Shown here: in pieces, positions 8,447-17,510 of the stretch
Numbering within the stretch: position 1 is the stretch's first letter
Layout: each line of letters starts with the position of its first letter
Source: an uncultured Bacilli bacterium
GTDB lineage: Bacteria > Bacillota_I > Bacilli_A > RF39 > UBA660
Assembly (NCBI GenBank): GCA_934130405.1
Contig: CAKOXX010000001.1
Span: 184,732-248,731, forward strand
Direction: 5' to 3'
DNA: 64,000 nucleotides
The notes under the pieces: model-generated
The model's database searches: none
The model's input: only the letters and a program-made list of their open reading frames with translations
Told to the model about the DNA's origin: nothing
Made by a program: the position numbers and the translations under genes

Positions 8447-9508
8447 CTATTCCTTTAAAGCTTTTATATCTACTTGGTTAATGGCTGTAAACTTTCTAGT
8501 TATTTTATCAGTAGTAACTGATACATTTTCTACATCTTTATTAACCGCTTGAATACTACGCGATAACTTATCCCAACGTTCTCTATATCTAGCAAATTCC
8601 AAACCTAATTTATTTAACTCTTCGTGAATAATAGAGGTGTATTTATCTTTTTCAATATTTTTAAGTATCATTTGAATAACTGTCAATGTAGATATTAAAG
8701 TAGTTGGTGATGTTATGAACACTCGTTTTTTATAAGCATAGTCAATCAAGTCTTGATGATAAGCATTTATTTCAGCAAATATTGCTTCAGCAGGAAGAAA
8801 CATTATCGCTTGCTTAGCAGTTACTCCTTCTATTATGTATTTATTACTAATTGCATCAATATGTCTTTTCACATCAATCTTAAAATTTCTCTCTGCTATT
8901 AATCTTTCTTCTTTTGTTAAGTCTTTATCAACCATTCTTTGGTAGTTTTCTAGAGGAAATTTAGAATCAATACCGATTGTTCCCAAAGGTGATGGTGCAA
9001 ACAAAATACAATCAACTATTGTGTTATTAGGAAGAGGATATTGAAGCTTGTAGATTTTATCATTCTTCTCCCCAAAAATATTACTCATTAGATGTTTAAG
9101 ATGAATCTCGCCATAAATACCTCTTGCTTTCTTATCAGTAAGTACACTTTGTAAAGAAATAATGTCACTAGATAAACCATCTATCTTCTTTTGGGCTTCA
9201 TCTATTTTACTAAGTCGTTCTACTACATTAGTAAATGTTTTATTAGTCTTTTCAAAGTTTTGATCAAGTCGTAAATTAACCTGTTCATTAACTGCTAGAA
9301 GTCTTCTTTCTACTTGTTCATTTAAATGTTCAAAATCTTTATGAAGACTATCATTCAAATCGTCTTTAAAAGTTTGTAACTCCTTCATTGTATTTATTTC
9401 TAAAGCTTGTAATCTAGTAGTTATTTCTCTTTCATTAATATTTTTCATCAAGCTTATAACTAATAAGATTAAATTTAATATTAATAATCCAATTATTATG
9501 TAATCCAT
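8447..9508 (-). CDS. rmuC: DNA recombination protein RmuC
   Basis: RmuC-type protein of 353 residues: an N-terminal membrane anchor (about 3-22), a long coiled coil (about 25-115) and a C-terminal nuclease-like domain with the characteristic RGIYGEIHLKHLM, DCILFAP and GIDSKFPLENYQ segments. Family members limit DNA inversions at short repeats. The start at 9508 is chosen because AAGGTGAT lies 5 bases upstream; the longer frame begins with a GTG inside that site. It is single-gene or co-transcribed with the rhodanese gene just upstream (9556-9834). Confidence 0.9.
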   Translation of the reverse strand: MDYIIIGLLILNLILLVISLMKNINEREITTRLQALEINTMKELQTFKDDLNDSLHKDFEHLNEQVERRLLAVNEQVNLRLDQNFEKTNKTFTNVVERLSKIDEAQKKIDGLSSDIISLQSVLTDKKARGIYGEIHLKHLMSNIFGEKNDKIYKLQYPLPNNTIVDCILFAPSPLGTIGIDSKFPLENYQRMVDKDLTKEERLIAERNFKIDVKRHIDAISNKYIIEGVTAKQAIMFLPAEAIFAEINAYHQDLIDYAYKKRVFITSPTTLISTLTVIQMILKNIEKDKYTSIIHEELNKLGLEFARYRERWDKLSRSIQAVNKDVENVSVTTDKITRKFTAINQVDIKALKE

Positions 9509-9555
9509 TTTTATCACCTTAACTAAATTATATATTACAAATATCTTTTCTTCAA

Positions 9556-9834
9556 TTAATATTTCATTTCTTGATACCCTTCTTTAATACTAAACACATT
9601 AAACCCTAGTCTTGTTAAATAATCAGCTAATTTTTTACTTTCTATTCCACTTTCACAGAATAAGTAATAGACTTCATCCTTTAATAAGTACTTCTCTGGA
9701 TATTCTCTTAATATCGGATAAGGAATATTAATCGCTCCTTTAAGACTTCCTCTTACATATAAATAATTTCTTCTTATATCTATTAAATTAAGACTAGCTA
9801 AGTTACTAAGAGTTTTAATTGATATTTCATTCAT
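9556..9834 (-). CDS. rhodanese-like domain protein
   Basis: A 92-residue single rhodanese fold: NLIDIRRNYLYVRGSLKGAINIPY in the first half (the usual DVR..xG.hixGAixiP pattern) and YLFCESGIES in the second, where the Cys is the active-site position. Such proteins handle persulfide sulfur; the partner is unknown. The start is set at the ATG at 9834 because AGGTGAG lies a few bases upstream and covers the longer GTG reading. Confidence 0.82.
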   Translation of the reverse strand: MNEISIKTLSNLASLNLIDIRRNYLYVRGSLKGAINIPYPILREYPEKYLLKDEVYYLFCESGIESKKLADYLTRLGFNVFSIKEGYQEMKY

Positions 9835-9904
9835 ACTTCTCACCTATTATAAAGTATGAGTTTAATTCTTACTGATAAAGTTAATTAGTCTAAAAAAACA
9901 AATT

Positions 9905-10453
9905 CTAATGAACTTGTTCTCCTGTAATTCTAAGTTTTCCTTTCCAGACTTGATTGGCAATATCGCCATCTATATCTGCTGTAACCCATAATTTTAAATT
10001 ATAAGTATTTTTTGCTCTACTATTTAATGTTCCAGTATCAATTACTCTTGCCTTATCACTTCCTAGACTTGTTAAATATTTAGCTGTTGCTGTACTAGAG
10101 TTTTTAACTAAAGCATATTTAACATATTTATCATCTAGTTTTGTATCAGAACTATCTATTGCTACATTATCTAGATAAATACTATAAGTTGCATTTGCTG
10201 TACCAGTATTTTCTAAAGTAAAAGAATACCCAGTAAGAGCAACTCCTTCACTATCCGTCATTGGATAAGTATCAGAAAGACTTATTTCGGTTCCTTCACT
10301 TAATGTTAATGCTAAACTACCAAAGTTAACGACATTATCTTTAGTTCCTTTTTGAGCGAAAGAAAAGATTGAAACTGAAAATGCAACAATAACAATTAAA
10401 AAGGCTAAAATTAATACTAGTAAAACACGATTTTTACTTTTCAACTCTTCCAT
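9905..10453 (-). CDS. TasA/camelysin-like secreted protein
   Basis: This 182-residue protein consists of a signal/anchor helix (about 10-33) and one TasA-like beta domain: VNFGSLALTLSEGTEISL, then PMTDSEGVALTGYSFTLEN, and the late NLKLWVTADIDG motif. It corresponds to the N-terminal half of the four large surface proteins in this window (2355-6029 and 23877-27612) but lacks their Cys-rich and lectin-like parts. In Bacillus, TasA forms matrix fibres after SipW processing. No SipW gene is in the window. It may be the structural subunit onto which the larger proteins build; that is inference. AAGGTGGT precedes the ATG. Confidence 0.6.
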   Translation of the reverse strand: MEELKSKNRVLLVLILAFLIVIVAFSVSIFSFAQKGTKDNVVNFGSLALTLSEGTEISLSDTYPMTDSEGVALTGYSFTLENTGTANATYSIYLDNVAIDSSDTKLDDKYVKYALVKNSSTATAKYLTSLGSDKARVIDTGTLNSRAKNTYNLKLWVTADIDGDIANQVWKGKLRITGEQVH

Positions 10454-10509
10454 TATATAACCACCTTACAATGAAAGTATACCATATCGTTTAGAAAAAT
10501 GGCAATAAG

Positions 10510-11457
10510 CTATGACATTTTTTGTCTTTCAAGATTTACTACTTCTTTATTATCAACTTGATAAGAAATAACATTGACATCATAGTTGTCAAATATAGAA
10601 TAACCAATCGTATATAATACTTCTTCCTTAATTTTACCTGTTGTATCAAATAAAGCATCATTAAAGTTAAGAGTCATTACTTTATCATCAATACTTTTAT
10701 CAAGTAAAGTTAAATCTTCTCTTACTATACTCATTAAGTTAGGTTCATAGATATAACCTGTCGTTAACTCTTCTACTATTATATCTATTTTATCTCTTGA
10801 ATCATTTTTATATTTCGTAACTGGTACATAGTAAGAGTTATCATTAATATCTTCTAAATAGTAAATAACCGTTTTACTAATATCATTTGTTTTTGTAAAC
10901 TGATAAGTCTTATTAATACCAAAATCTCTTTTTAAAGGATACGTTATTTTTTCTCTACTATTAGGATAAGTATCATATAACTGACCTGCTACTTTTATTT
11001 CTACTTCTTCAATAGCTTTTAATTCAGTTAAACTATAAACTAAAGATTCAACTTCTCTTTTTTCTAATTCTTTTGAGATATTTTTAAATTCTTTAGAAAA
11101 ATCAAGAGTTACTCTTTTATCTTCTATTGTTATATTTTTTAGTTTGGTTTTAGCTGGTATAACTGGTTTTAATGAATCAGTATATTTTAGAGAATTTGAT
11201 TCGGTTAAGTAACTAACGATTGTTTTTATATTTTCTTGTAAATCTTTACTATCTAATAATATCTTCATCTTTACAAGGTAGTTATTCTCATCAAGTAAAT
11301 AAATAGAATGATTTCCAAGGGAAGTTACATATTCTATTTCTTTAGAAACAGGTGTTACTTTTAGATTACTTTCTATTGGTATGGTATAAATAGTCATTAT
11401 GATAAAAAGACTCATTGTTGTAATAAATGTTTTTCTTAAAGCCTTTCGTCTTAACAT
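10510..11457 (-). CDS. gerM: GerM-like spore protein with two GerMN domains
   Basis: A 315-residue protein with an N-terminal membrane helix (about 10-27) and two repeats of the GerMN type: residues about 55-160 (ITIEDKRVTLDFSKEF) and 185-300 (VMTLNFNDALFDTTG). In Bacillus GerM is a mother-cell lipoprotein needed for sporulation and germination and helps assemble the SpoIIQ-SpoIIIAH channel. This copy has no obvious lipobox, so it appears membrane-anchored. It lies next to gerE and near spoIIIAH, consistent with a sporulation gene neighbourhood. AGGTGATTTT precedes the ATG. Confidence 0.82.
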   Translation of the reverse strand: MLRRKALRKTFITTMSLFIIMTIYTIPIESNLKVTPVSKEIEYVTSLGNHSIYLLDENNYLVKMKILLDSKDLQENIKTIVSYLTESNSLKYTDSLKPVIPAKTKLKNITIEDKRVTLDFSKEFKNISKELEKREVESLVYSLTELKAIEEVEIKVAGQLYDTYPNSREKITYPLKRDFGINKTYQFTKTNDISKTVIYYLEDINDNSYYVPVTKYKNDSRDKIDIIVEELTTGYIYEPNLMSIVREDLTLLDKSIDDKVMTLNFNDALFDTTGKIKEEVLYTIGYSIFDNYDVNVISYQVDNKEVVNLERQKMS

Positions 11458-11490
11458 AAAATCACCTAGTAAATATTATGATGAAGTTTT

Positions 11491-11514
11491 AAAAAAAGTA
11501 CCGTTATGGTACTT
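11491..11514 (-). terminator. Rho-independent terminator after gerE
   Basis: Minus-strand stem AAGTACC / GGTACTT followed by seven T, overlapping the gerE stop codon. Confidence 0.8.
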
Positions 11515-11719
11515 AAAGATGAATTTCTTTCAGTCTTAATAATTCTACTACTGCACTACTTCGTCCTTTAACACCTAGTTTTTGCATTACATTTGAGATA
11601 TGATTTCTTACTGTTTTTTCACTAATTTTCAAGATTTTTGCTATTTCTTTCGTTGTTTTTCCTAAAATCAATAGTTCAAACACTTCTTTTTCTCGTACTG
11701 TTAAGATTTTCTTTAACAC
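11513..11719 (-). CDS. gerE: spore-coat regulator GerE
   Basis: A 68-residue LuxR-type helix-turn-helix protein with no receiver or ligand domain, the size of GerE. It closely follows the Bacillus sequence: LTVREKEVFELL, then KTTKEIAKIL, ISEKTVRNHISN, MQKLGVKGRSSAVVELLR. GerE acts in the mother cell late in sporulation to adjust coat-gene expression. The start is a GTG at 11719 preceded by GGGGAGAAG. Single-gene transcript with its own terminator; gerM follows. Confidence 0.93.
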   Translation of the reverse strand: MLKKILTVREKEVFELLILGKTTKEIAKILKISEKTVRNHISNVMQKLGVKGRSSAVVELLRLKEIHL

Positions 11720-11772
11720 AACATCTTCTCCCCTTTCCCTTCCTTTGTTTGCACTTATTCATAGTATCATAT

Positions 11773-11806
11773 GAAAAAAAGGATTTTTGTTGTGGGTAAA
11801 ATCCTA
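11773..11806 (-). terminator. Rho-independent terminator after spoIIIAH
   Basis: Minus-strand stem AGGATTTT / AAAATCCT with loop ACCCACAACA and a run of T. It lies directly after the spoIIIAH-like stop codon. Confidence 0.8.
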
Positions 11807-11807
11807 G

Positions 11808-12308
11808 TTATTTTTCAAACTTAACAGTAATGTTTTTCTTTTGTTTAAATTCTTCTTGGACCAAACGCATTATATTATTAGCAAGAGTAGTATCATGCTT
11901 CTTTGCTACTGCTACTACTTTAATCTCACTATTATCTATTTTAACAAAGCTAGAAAGACTATATTTTTCTTTTATTTTCTTTTCTAGTTTTTCTTCGGTT
12001 CCTTCTACTTCATTTAGATATTTTAATTGTTCATATGCATTATTTTTCTCTTCTGTTGTAGCATCTTCCTTCGTCATTGTTTTCTTCAAGTCACTTTTTT
12101 CTTCTTCACGTTCTTCTTCTTTACTTACTCTAAGTGCTGTCAAGTTATCACTTTCTTTAACGGTTGTTTCTTCCTTTGTAGTTGTTTTTTTAGTAGTTAC
12201 CGCATTTTTTGCTACTAACAAATCATTCGGCATAGTAATATAGTAAACACTAAGTACTAGAATTAAACTAAACAGTGTTAAAAACCACAGATTTTGTTTC
12301 TTTATCAT
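11808..12308 (-). CDS. spoIIIAH: SpoIIIAH-like stage III sporulation protein
   Basis: 166 residues: an N-terminal membrane segment (about 8-26, ending YYITMPN as in many SpoIIIAH proteins), a Thr/Lys/Glu-rich linker (37-85) and a C-terminal YscJ/FliF-like ring-building domain (about 90-166: YEQLKYLNEVEGTEEKLEKK and VAVAKKHDTTLANNIMRLV). SpoIIIAH faces SpoIIQ across the intermembrane space to form the channel between mother cell and forespore; a SpoIIQ-like gene is at 53668-54345. The other spoIIIA genes are not adjacent, so the gene stands apart from the usual eight-gene operon. GAGGAGG precedes the ATG. Confidence 0.82.
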   Translation of the reverse strand: MIKKQNLWFLTLFSLILVLSVYYITMPNDLLVAKNAVTTKKTTTKEETTVKESDNLTALRVSKEEEREEEKSDLKKTMTKEDATTEEKNNAYEQLKYLNEVEGTEEKLEKKIKEKYSLSSFVKIDNSEIKVVAVAKKHDTTLANNIMRLVQEEFKQKKNITVKFEK

Positions 12309-12379
12309 ATAATGTCCTCCTCAATTAGTACATTATATGTCCTAGTCTTATTTGGTATGTATTAATTTTCAAGGAAAAG

Positions 12380-12405
12380 AAAAAGAGACGGAAAGTCTCT
12401 TTAAT
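12380..12405 (-). terminator. Rho-independent terminator
   Basis: Minus-strand stem AAAGAGAC / GTCTCTTT with loop TTTCC then T-rich sequence. It follows the duplicated Rpn tail gene (12407-12709). Confidence 0.75.
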
Positions 12406-12406
12406 A

Positions 12407-12709
12407 CTATAGAAGTGTATTCAATTGATTAATGCTTAAACCTGTATATTTAACTATTTTGTCTAATGACTCTTTTCCTTGAAGCATTAACTTAGCTATT
12501 GCTAGTTTCTCTTTATTAGAACCATTTACCTCACCTTCAGCCAAGCCAGATTTTCGTCCTTTTTCCAAGCCAGAATTTCTTCCTTTTTCCAAGCCCTCGG
12601 CAAGTCCAGACTCTCTTCCTTCATCATATTTTTCGTTAAGATCTTTCTTATAGATTGCTTCATGGTCATAATAAATATTAAACTCATCATTTATATTTAA
12701 TTCATCCAC
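12407..12709 (-). CDS. duplicated C-terminal tail of Rpn-type nuclease
   Basis: A 100-residue protein, almost identical to the last part of the 279-residue neighbour (12751-13590): NDEFNIYYDHEAIYKKDL at the start and GLSINQLNTLL at the end. It lacks the nuclease domain. A Gly/Glu/Lys segment (residues about 32-61) is expanded to about three units of the (G/N/K)SGLxEG(x)xKGR type where the neighbour has one. It starts with GTG at 12709, with a good GGAGAGG site 6 bases upstream, so it is probably translated. Known Rpn genes can produce a separate small C-terminal product that modulates the nuclease; this gene could be a dedicated version of that. That role is inference. Confidence 0.55.
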   Translation of the reverse strand: MDELNINDEFNIYYDHEAIYKKDLNEKYDEGRESGLAEGLEKGRNSGLEKGRKSGLAEGEVNGSNKEKLAIAKLMLQGKESLDKIVKYTGLSINQLNTLL

Positions 12710-12750
12710 AATTACCTCTCCTTTTCTAAAAAATCAAATAATTATTTAAA

Positions 12751-13590
12751 TTATAAAAGCGTGTTCAATTGATTAATGCTTAAACCTGTATATTTGACTA
12801 TTTTCTCTAATGATTCTTTTCCTTGAAGCATTAACTTAGCTATTGCTAGTTTTTCTTTATTAGAACCATTTACCTCACCTTCAGCCAAGCCAGATTTTCG
12901 TCCTTCATCATATTTTTCGTTAAGATCTTTCTTATAGATTGCTTCATGATCATAATAAATATTAAACTCGTCATTTAAAGTTAATTTTTCCAATTCACTC
13001 ATTATTATTGCTCCTTCCTTGTAGTTTCCTACTATTTCTTTCATTTCTTCTTTACTAGTCGCTGTTAACATTGATAGTAAAGTTTCAATTTCATTACTTC
13101 CATTATATTTGATACCACTATAGTTCTTTAAATAAATCTCATAACTTTTAACACCAGTTATTACTGTGTTACAATCATCTTCTTTAAAGCGATATTTTAA
13201 TAAAGTAGCATTTTTATCTTCTTTAAAACTAGCATTATTAATAGCAATATGAATTACTTCCTTTTCGGTATACTTACCACCAGTACCATAACCACTTCCT
13301 GCTAAACGCCATAAGTAATTGTAACCTTTTCTCCTTGACCAATCGCTAAGTTCATAGTTAATTTCTAAATTAACTAAAGTCCTACCTTTCTTAAAAAGAA
13401 AATCCAAACGATAATCTTTAGTTTTATTATTACCAGTATTTAACTCTTGATCAATCATTATGTAATCCGATAAGTCAATTCCTGTTAAAGAATAGATTAA
13501 TTTAAAAATTATTGGACCAGTTCTTTCACTTTTAATCAAATACTTAATAGTTGTATCATATAAGGGAATTATAAATTTTTCTTTTGTCAT
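12751..13590 (-). CDS. Rpn/PD-(D/E)XK nuclease family transposase-like protein
   Basis: 279 residues. The N-terminal two thirds match the Rpn (recombination-promoting nuclease, PD-(D/E)XK transposase-like) pattern: DTTIKYLI at the start, DYRLDFLFKKGRTLVNLEINY carrying the Asp and Glu of the D...ExN core (residues about 57-80), and SRRKGYNYLWRLAGSGY. The C-terminal part has an acidic/basic DEGRKSGLAEGE stretch and a final helix-turn-helix-like KLMLQGKESLEKIVKYTGLSINQL. AAAGGAGG precedes the ATG. Family members are phage-defence or DNA-rearrangement nucleases; the role here is not known. Confidence 0.72.
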   Translation of the reverse strand: MTKEKFIIPLYDTTIKYLIKSERTGPIIFKLIYSLTGIDLSDYIMIDQELNTGNNKTKDYRLDFLFKKGRTLVNLEINYELSDWSRRKGYNYLWRLAGSGYGTGGKYTEKEVIHIAINNASFKEDKNATLLKYRFKEDDCNTVITGVKSYEIYLKNYSGIKYNGSNEIETLLSMLTATSKEEMKEIVGNYKEGAIIMSELEKLTLNDEFNIYYDHEAIYKKDLNEKYDEGRKSGLAEGEVNGSNKEKLAIAKLMLQGKESLEKIVKYTGLSINQLNTLL

Positions 13591-13877
13591 TAAGACCTCC
13601 TTTAGTTGTGGTGTAAATCAACGTTGACGCTGTCATCATATCAAAGGAGATATTAATTGTGCAAACAGGCAATTTTGCAAATTCAGACATAAAAATTGCC
13701 GAAAATGGCATTTCTAGTAGTTGAATTTAACAAATTGGCCATTTTTTTATACCGAAAATGCAAAATTGGTATAAATTTAATTTTTTTCAATTAATTTATA
13801 TCATAAACAAAGCAAACTAACCATAGATTTGACTTAATTATCTAAAATTTTAACTTTTCCCGTACTAAAAAAGATGA
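13591..13877. other. gene-free stretch with short inverted repeats
   Basis: About 290 bases without an open reading frame that I can support. It is very AT-rich and contains several small palindromic bits: GCCGAAAATGGC, TGGCCA, and ATACC...GGTAT enclosing GAAAATGCAAAATT. The motif GAAAATG(C/G)CA recurs. Nothing points to a known RNA or mobile element. Confidence 0.3.
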
Positions 13878-14030
13878 CTACATCATCATATCATCTTCTA
13901 AATCATATAGTGATGCAATCATCTTATGTTTTAAACTTTCTAGTTTAGCAGGATTACTTTTGAAATATAAATACATTCCACCAGCCATTCCTGCCATTAC
14001 TGACAAAGTCATCATCATTTTTTTACTCAT
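13878..14030 (-). CDS. small membrane protein, 50 residues
   Basis: A short gene with ATG at 14030 preceded by a GGAGG-like site. The product is MSKKMMMTLSVMAGMAGGMY (first 20 residues), then a short Lys-rich stretch and DLEDDMMM at the end. One hydrophobic segment (about 6-23) makes it a likely single-pass membrane or signal-anchored peptide. It lies between recD2 and the Rpn gene. The acidic Met-rich end is unusual. The function is unknown; the 50-codon frame with its binding site is the only support. Confidence 0.5.
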   Translation of the reverse strand: MSKKMMMTLSVMAGMAGGMYLYFKSNPAKLESLKHKMIASLYDLEDDMMM

Positions 14031-14066
14031 AATATTCCTCCCTAATCCTATTATGAGTAATTTTTT

Positions 14067-16238
14067 TTAAAGTATACCATTTTCTAAATAAAATTTTAAA
14101 GACGTTCTTCTTTTTTGCTCTTGATTATTTTTAATAGCTTGTTCTAAAGCTTTTATATCCCCAACTAGTATTAATTTTTTCTTACATCTAGTAACGGCAG
14201 TATAAATAAGTTTACGATATAGCATCTTTCTATATTCAAGTGTGAAAGGAATTAAAACCACATCAAATTCGCTTCCTTGACTTTTATGAATAGAAATAGC
14301 GTAAGCTAAAGTAAAATTAGAAATCATACTTTTCGTATATTTAACTAAGTTACCATCATAATCTATGTATAGTTCTTTACTACCTAAAAGTTTGATTCGA
14401 TCAATAATTCCTATATCACCATTAAAAACAGATTCATCTTTCATATTAGCTAGTTGAATAACTTTATCATTCTCACGATAAACTACTCCATTACCTTCTA
14501 ATTCTTTTTTAACTGGACTCTTAGCATTCCACAACTTTTGCAAATGCGTATTAAGCATATCTATACCATTTCTAGTTTTATACATAGGTGCTAAAACTTG
14601 AAGTTCAGCAGAATTATAATTTTTACAAATTTTTTCGATTTTTTTGATAATATCACCATCATCACAGGAAATAAATTCTAAGTCTTCTTTACTATTCAAA
14701 AGTCCTTCATCTAATATTCCTTCATTAATTTTATGTGCAAAAGGAATTATTGCAGAATCAGTTCCTTGACGATGCCAATTTTTTAAAGCGTAGACTGGTA
14801 TTTCTTTACTTTCTATCATATCATTTAAAACATCACCAGCCGCTACTGATGGCAACTGATTAGCATCTCCTACAAAAACAATATGACAAGAAGCACTTAA
14901 TCCTTTTAAAAGATTAGCTAAAAGTTGAGTATCTATCATACTTGCTTCATCAATTATTACAAAAGAAACACTACTTTTATTATACTCATTTATTTGAAAA
15001 CGATTAGCTTCTTTATTCCATCTTAGAAAGCGATGAATAGTTGATGCTTCTACTCCTGTTACTTCACTCATTCTTTTACTAGCTCGACCAGTCGGTGCTA
15101 AAAGGGCTATTTGTTCTTCTAAACGAAGTTTATTTGAAGCAATAAGTATTTTATATAAATCAAGAATTCCTTTTAAGATAGTCGTTTTTCCTGTCCCTGG
15201 TCCTCCCGTAATAATTGCTACTTTAGAAGTAAGAGCAAGTCTTATTGCTTCTAACTGCTCATCAGTATAAACTATCCCATAATGTGTTTCTATTTCCTTA
15301 ATCTTTTCATCTAGATTTTTATAAGAAATTTTTTCTTCATGTGCTAACATACGAAGTCGACTAGCAATCAAAGTTTCTGCTTCATACATTTCACTTAAGT
15401 ATAAACGTTCATCACGAATAACTACTAATCCATCATTTAGCAAACTATAATAAGCTTCATCAATTGCTTCTTGACTAACTTTTACTTTTAAAACGCGATA
15501 TAAATAAGAATTAATTTCTTCTTCTAAGAAATAAGTATGTCCATAAGTCTGTGATAGAGTACGCATAATATAGATAATACTACTAGCTACACGATACATT
15601 GCATCTTTAGCATATTGAGATGTAAATATTGCATCTACTCTAGCAAAAGGTATTTCATCAATGTCATAATATATTTTATATAAATTACCATCTAAAACTT
15701 CATTTATCTTATCTTTATAAAAGTGATATATCTTCATACTATCAGCAGTACTAAACCCCAGTTTATTAAGTTTTAAGATATCTTCATAACTACCCTGATA
15801 TTGTTTTAACGATTCTTTTAAAACTTTTGCTTGTTTTTCATTTATTCCCGGAACTAACAATAAGCTACTAGTTTCATTAAGTATTACATCAAAAGTTTTT
15901 TCTTTGAATAAAGATACTACCTTCTCGGCTGTTTTCTTACCAATTCCTTTAAATAAATTACTTGATAAAACATCTATCATCGCATCAGTCTCTTGTGGCA
16001 TAATTCTATCAATAGATTTTACCTGGAATTGTTCACCATACTTTTCATGATTTGTTACTTCACCAGTCATAACATAAGTATCTATTTCATTAAGGTCCGG
16101 TAAACACCCAGTAAAAGTCACAGTCTTATTCTTTAATGATTCAACATCCGCTTCTTTTACTTTTAAAAGGCCAACTGTATAACCATTCTGACTATTTTGA
16201 AAAATAATCTTTGATAATTTTCCTTTTATCTCTGCCAT
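14067..16238 (-). CDS. recD2: ATP-dependent helicase RecD2
   Basis: A 723-residue SF1B helicase of the RecD2 type (RecD-like without RecBC). Visible parts: an N-terminal OB-like and helix-hairpin-helix region (about 80-160, FKGIGKKTAEKVVSLF, LLVPGINEKQ), Walker A GGPGTGKTT (about 344-352), Walker B IDEASMID (about 427) and motif AISIHKSQGSEF (about 644), then the final VTRCKKKLILVGD. It starts within the stop of mtaB (TAATG), so the two genes are translationally coupled. RecD2 acts in replication fork repair and mismatch repair in Bacillus. Confidence 0.94.
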   Translation of the reverse strand: MAEIKGKLSKIIFQNSQNGYTVGLLKVKEADVESLKNKTVTFTGCLPDLNEIDTYVMTGEVTNHEKYGEQFQVKSIDRIMPQETDAMIDVLSSNLFKGIGKKTAEKVVSLFKEKTFDVILNETSSLLLVPGINEKQAKVLKESLKQYQGSYEDILKLNKLGFSTADSMKIYHFYKDKINEVLDGNLYKIYYDIDEIPFARVDAIFTSQYAKDAMYRVASSIIYIMRTLSQTYGHTYFLEEEINSYLYRVLKVKVSQEAIDEAYYSLLNDGLVVIRDERLYLSEMYEAETLIASRLRMLAHEEKISYKNLDEKIKEIETHYGIVYTDEQLEAIRLALTSKVAIITGGPGTGKTTILKGILDLYKILIASNKLRLEEQIALLAPTGRASKRMSEVTGVEASTIHRFLRWNKEANRFQINEYNKSSVSFVIIDEASMIDTQLLANLLKGLSASCHIVFVGDANQLPSVAAGDVLNDMIESKEIPVYALKNWHRQGTDSAIIPFAHKINEGILDEGLLNSKEDLEFISCDDGDIIKKIEKICKNYNSAELQVLAPMYKTRNGIDMLNTHLQKLWNAKSPVKKELEGNGVVYRENDKVIQLANMKDESVFNGDIGIIDRIKLLGSKELYIDYDGNLVKYTKSMISNFTLAYAISIHKSQGSEFDVVLIPFTLEYRKMLYRKLIYTAVTRCKKKLILVGDIKALEQAIKNNQEQKRRTSLKFYLENGIL

Positions 16239-17506
16239 TATATCTCCTTAGCTAAACAGTTTAGTCCATCTATTGCAAATATTTTAGCTTTAACAAAAGT
16301 ATTTTGTCTATGACTACCAGCTACTTTTACCGCTAGATAATTACCAGTATGTCCAAAAGAGATATCTTCATTATCCTTTTCAATTAAAACTTCTACTTCT
16401 TTACCAAGAAACTTATCTTGATATTCTTTAGATAGTTCATTAGAAACTCTTAATAGCTTTCTTGCTCTTTCTTTTTTGACATTACCATCAACTTGTGGCA
16501 TAGTAGCAGCTTTTGTTCCAGTACGAACAGAATAAGGAAAGACGTGAATCTTAGCAAAGTTAAACTTTCTAGCATTTTTGATTGTTTCCTCAAAATCTAA
16601 ATCAGTCTCATTTGGGAAACCTACTATAATATCAGTGGTAATTGAAACTAAAGGACGTATAGCTCTTAATTTATTAATCTTTTCTTCATAATAAGCAAGG
16701 TCATATTTTCTATTCATTAATTTTAAAATTTTGTCACTACCAGCTTGTAGTGGGATATGAAAGTGATTTACAATAACATCATTTTCTTTAATAATATCTA
16801 ATACTTCATCTGTTAATTCTGTTACTTCAATACTAGATATTCTTAAACGTTTTAAGCCTTCTAATTTTACCAAGTTTCTTAGAAGTTCAGCAAAGTTAGT
16901 ATTAATATCTACACCATAGTTTCCTGTATGAATCCCTGTTAAAACTATTTCTTGATATCCTTTAGCAAGTAAAGTTTTAACTTCACTAACAACATTTTCT
17001 AAAGGTTTAGAGCAACATTTACCACGAGCATATGGAATTATACAGTAACTACAAAAATTCTCACAACCATCTTGTACTTTTACAAAAGCTCTTGTTCTAC
17101 CCTCAAAGTTTTCTAGATACATATTTTCAAACTTCGTCTTTGAGCCATCTTTTGCTACTATCTGACTTTTATTTGTAAAAAATTCATCTAATAAATTAAC
17201 AAGTTCACCTTTTCTTTTGTTACCAATTGCAATATCAATAGCTGAATCAATATTTCCTAAATTAGTTTCAATAAAACACCCCATCGCTACAATACAAGCA
17301 TCAGGATTATTCTTACGAAAACGATGTATCATTTTTCTACTCTTAACATCAGCTTGGTTCGTTACTGTACAAGTATTAATGATATAGACATCACAAATCT
17401 CATCAACAGGAGCTATTTCATAACCACTCTTCTTTAATTCTTGTTCTAAATATTCACTTTCATACGTATTAACCTTGCATCCTAAAGTACAAATACCAAC
17501 TTTCAT
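16238..17506 (-). CDS. mtaB: tRNA t6A methylthiotransferase MtaB
   Basis: A 422-residue radical SAM methylthiotransferase converting t6A37 to ms2t6A37 in ANN-decoding tRNAs. The N-terminal UPF0004 domain has TLGCKVNTYE, INTCTV and AMGCF with the three Cys that bind one iron-sulfur cluster; the radical SAM motif is CENFCSYCIIPYARG (Cys-x3-Cys-x2-Cys, near residue 150); a TRAM domain closes the C-terminus. The CKVN form rather than CQMN separates MtaB from MiaB. It overlaps recD2 by one base. Confidence 0.94.
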   Translation of the reverse strand: MKVGICTLGCKVNTYESEYLEQELKKSGYEIAPVDEICDVYIINTCTVTNQADVKSRKMIHRFRKNNPDACIVAMGCFIETNLGNIDSAIDIAIGNKRKGELVNLLDEFFTNKSQIVAKDGSKTKFENMYLENFEGRTRAFVKVQDGCENFCSYCIIPYARGKCCSKPLENVVSEVKTLLAKGYQEIVLTGIHTGNYGVDINTNFAELLRNLVKLEGLKRLRISSIEVTELTDEVLDIIKENDVIVNHFHIPLQAGSDKILKLMNRKYDLAYYEEKINKLRAIRPLVSITTDIIVGFPNETDLDFEETIKNARKFNFAKIHVFPYSVRTGTKAATMPQVDGNVKKERARKLLRVSNELSKEYQDKFLGKEVEVLIEKDNEDISFGHTGNYLAVKVAGSHRQNTFVKAKIFAIDGLNCLAKEI

Positions 17507-17510
17507 CTAA

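Noticed and set aside
11830..12243. Plus-strand 137-residue reading frame opposite spoIIIAH
   Set aside because: It is the antisense shadow of the spoIIIAH-like gene: Phe/Ser/Leu-rich from Glu/Lys/Thr codons, no binding site.
13591..13877. Origin or attachment site in the palindrome-rich gap
   Set aside because: The inverted repeats are very short and no DnaA-box cluster, integrase gene or direct repeat is nearby.
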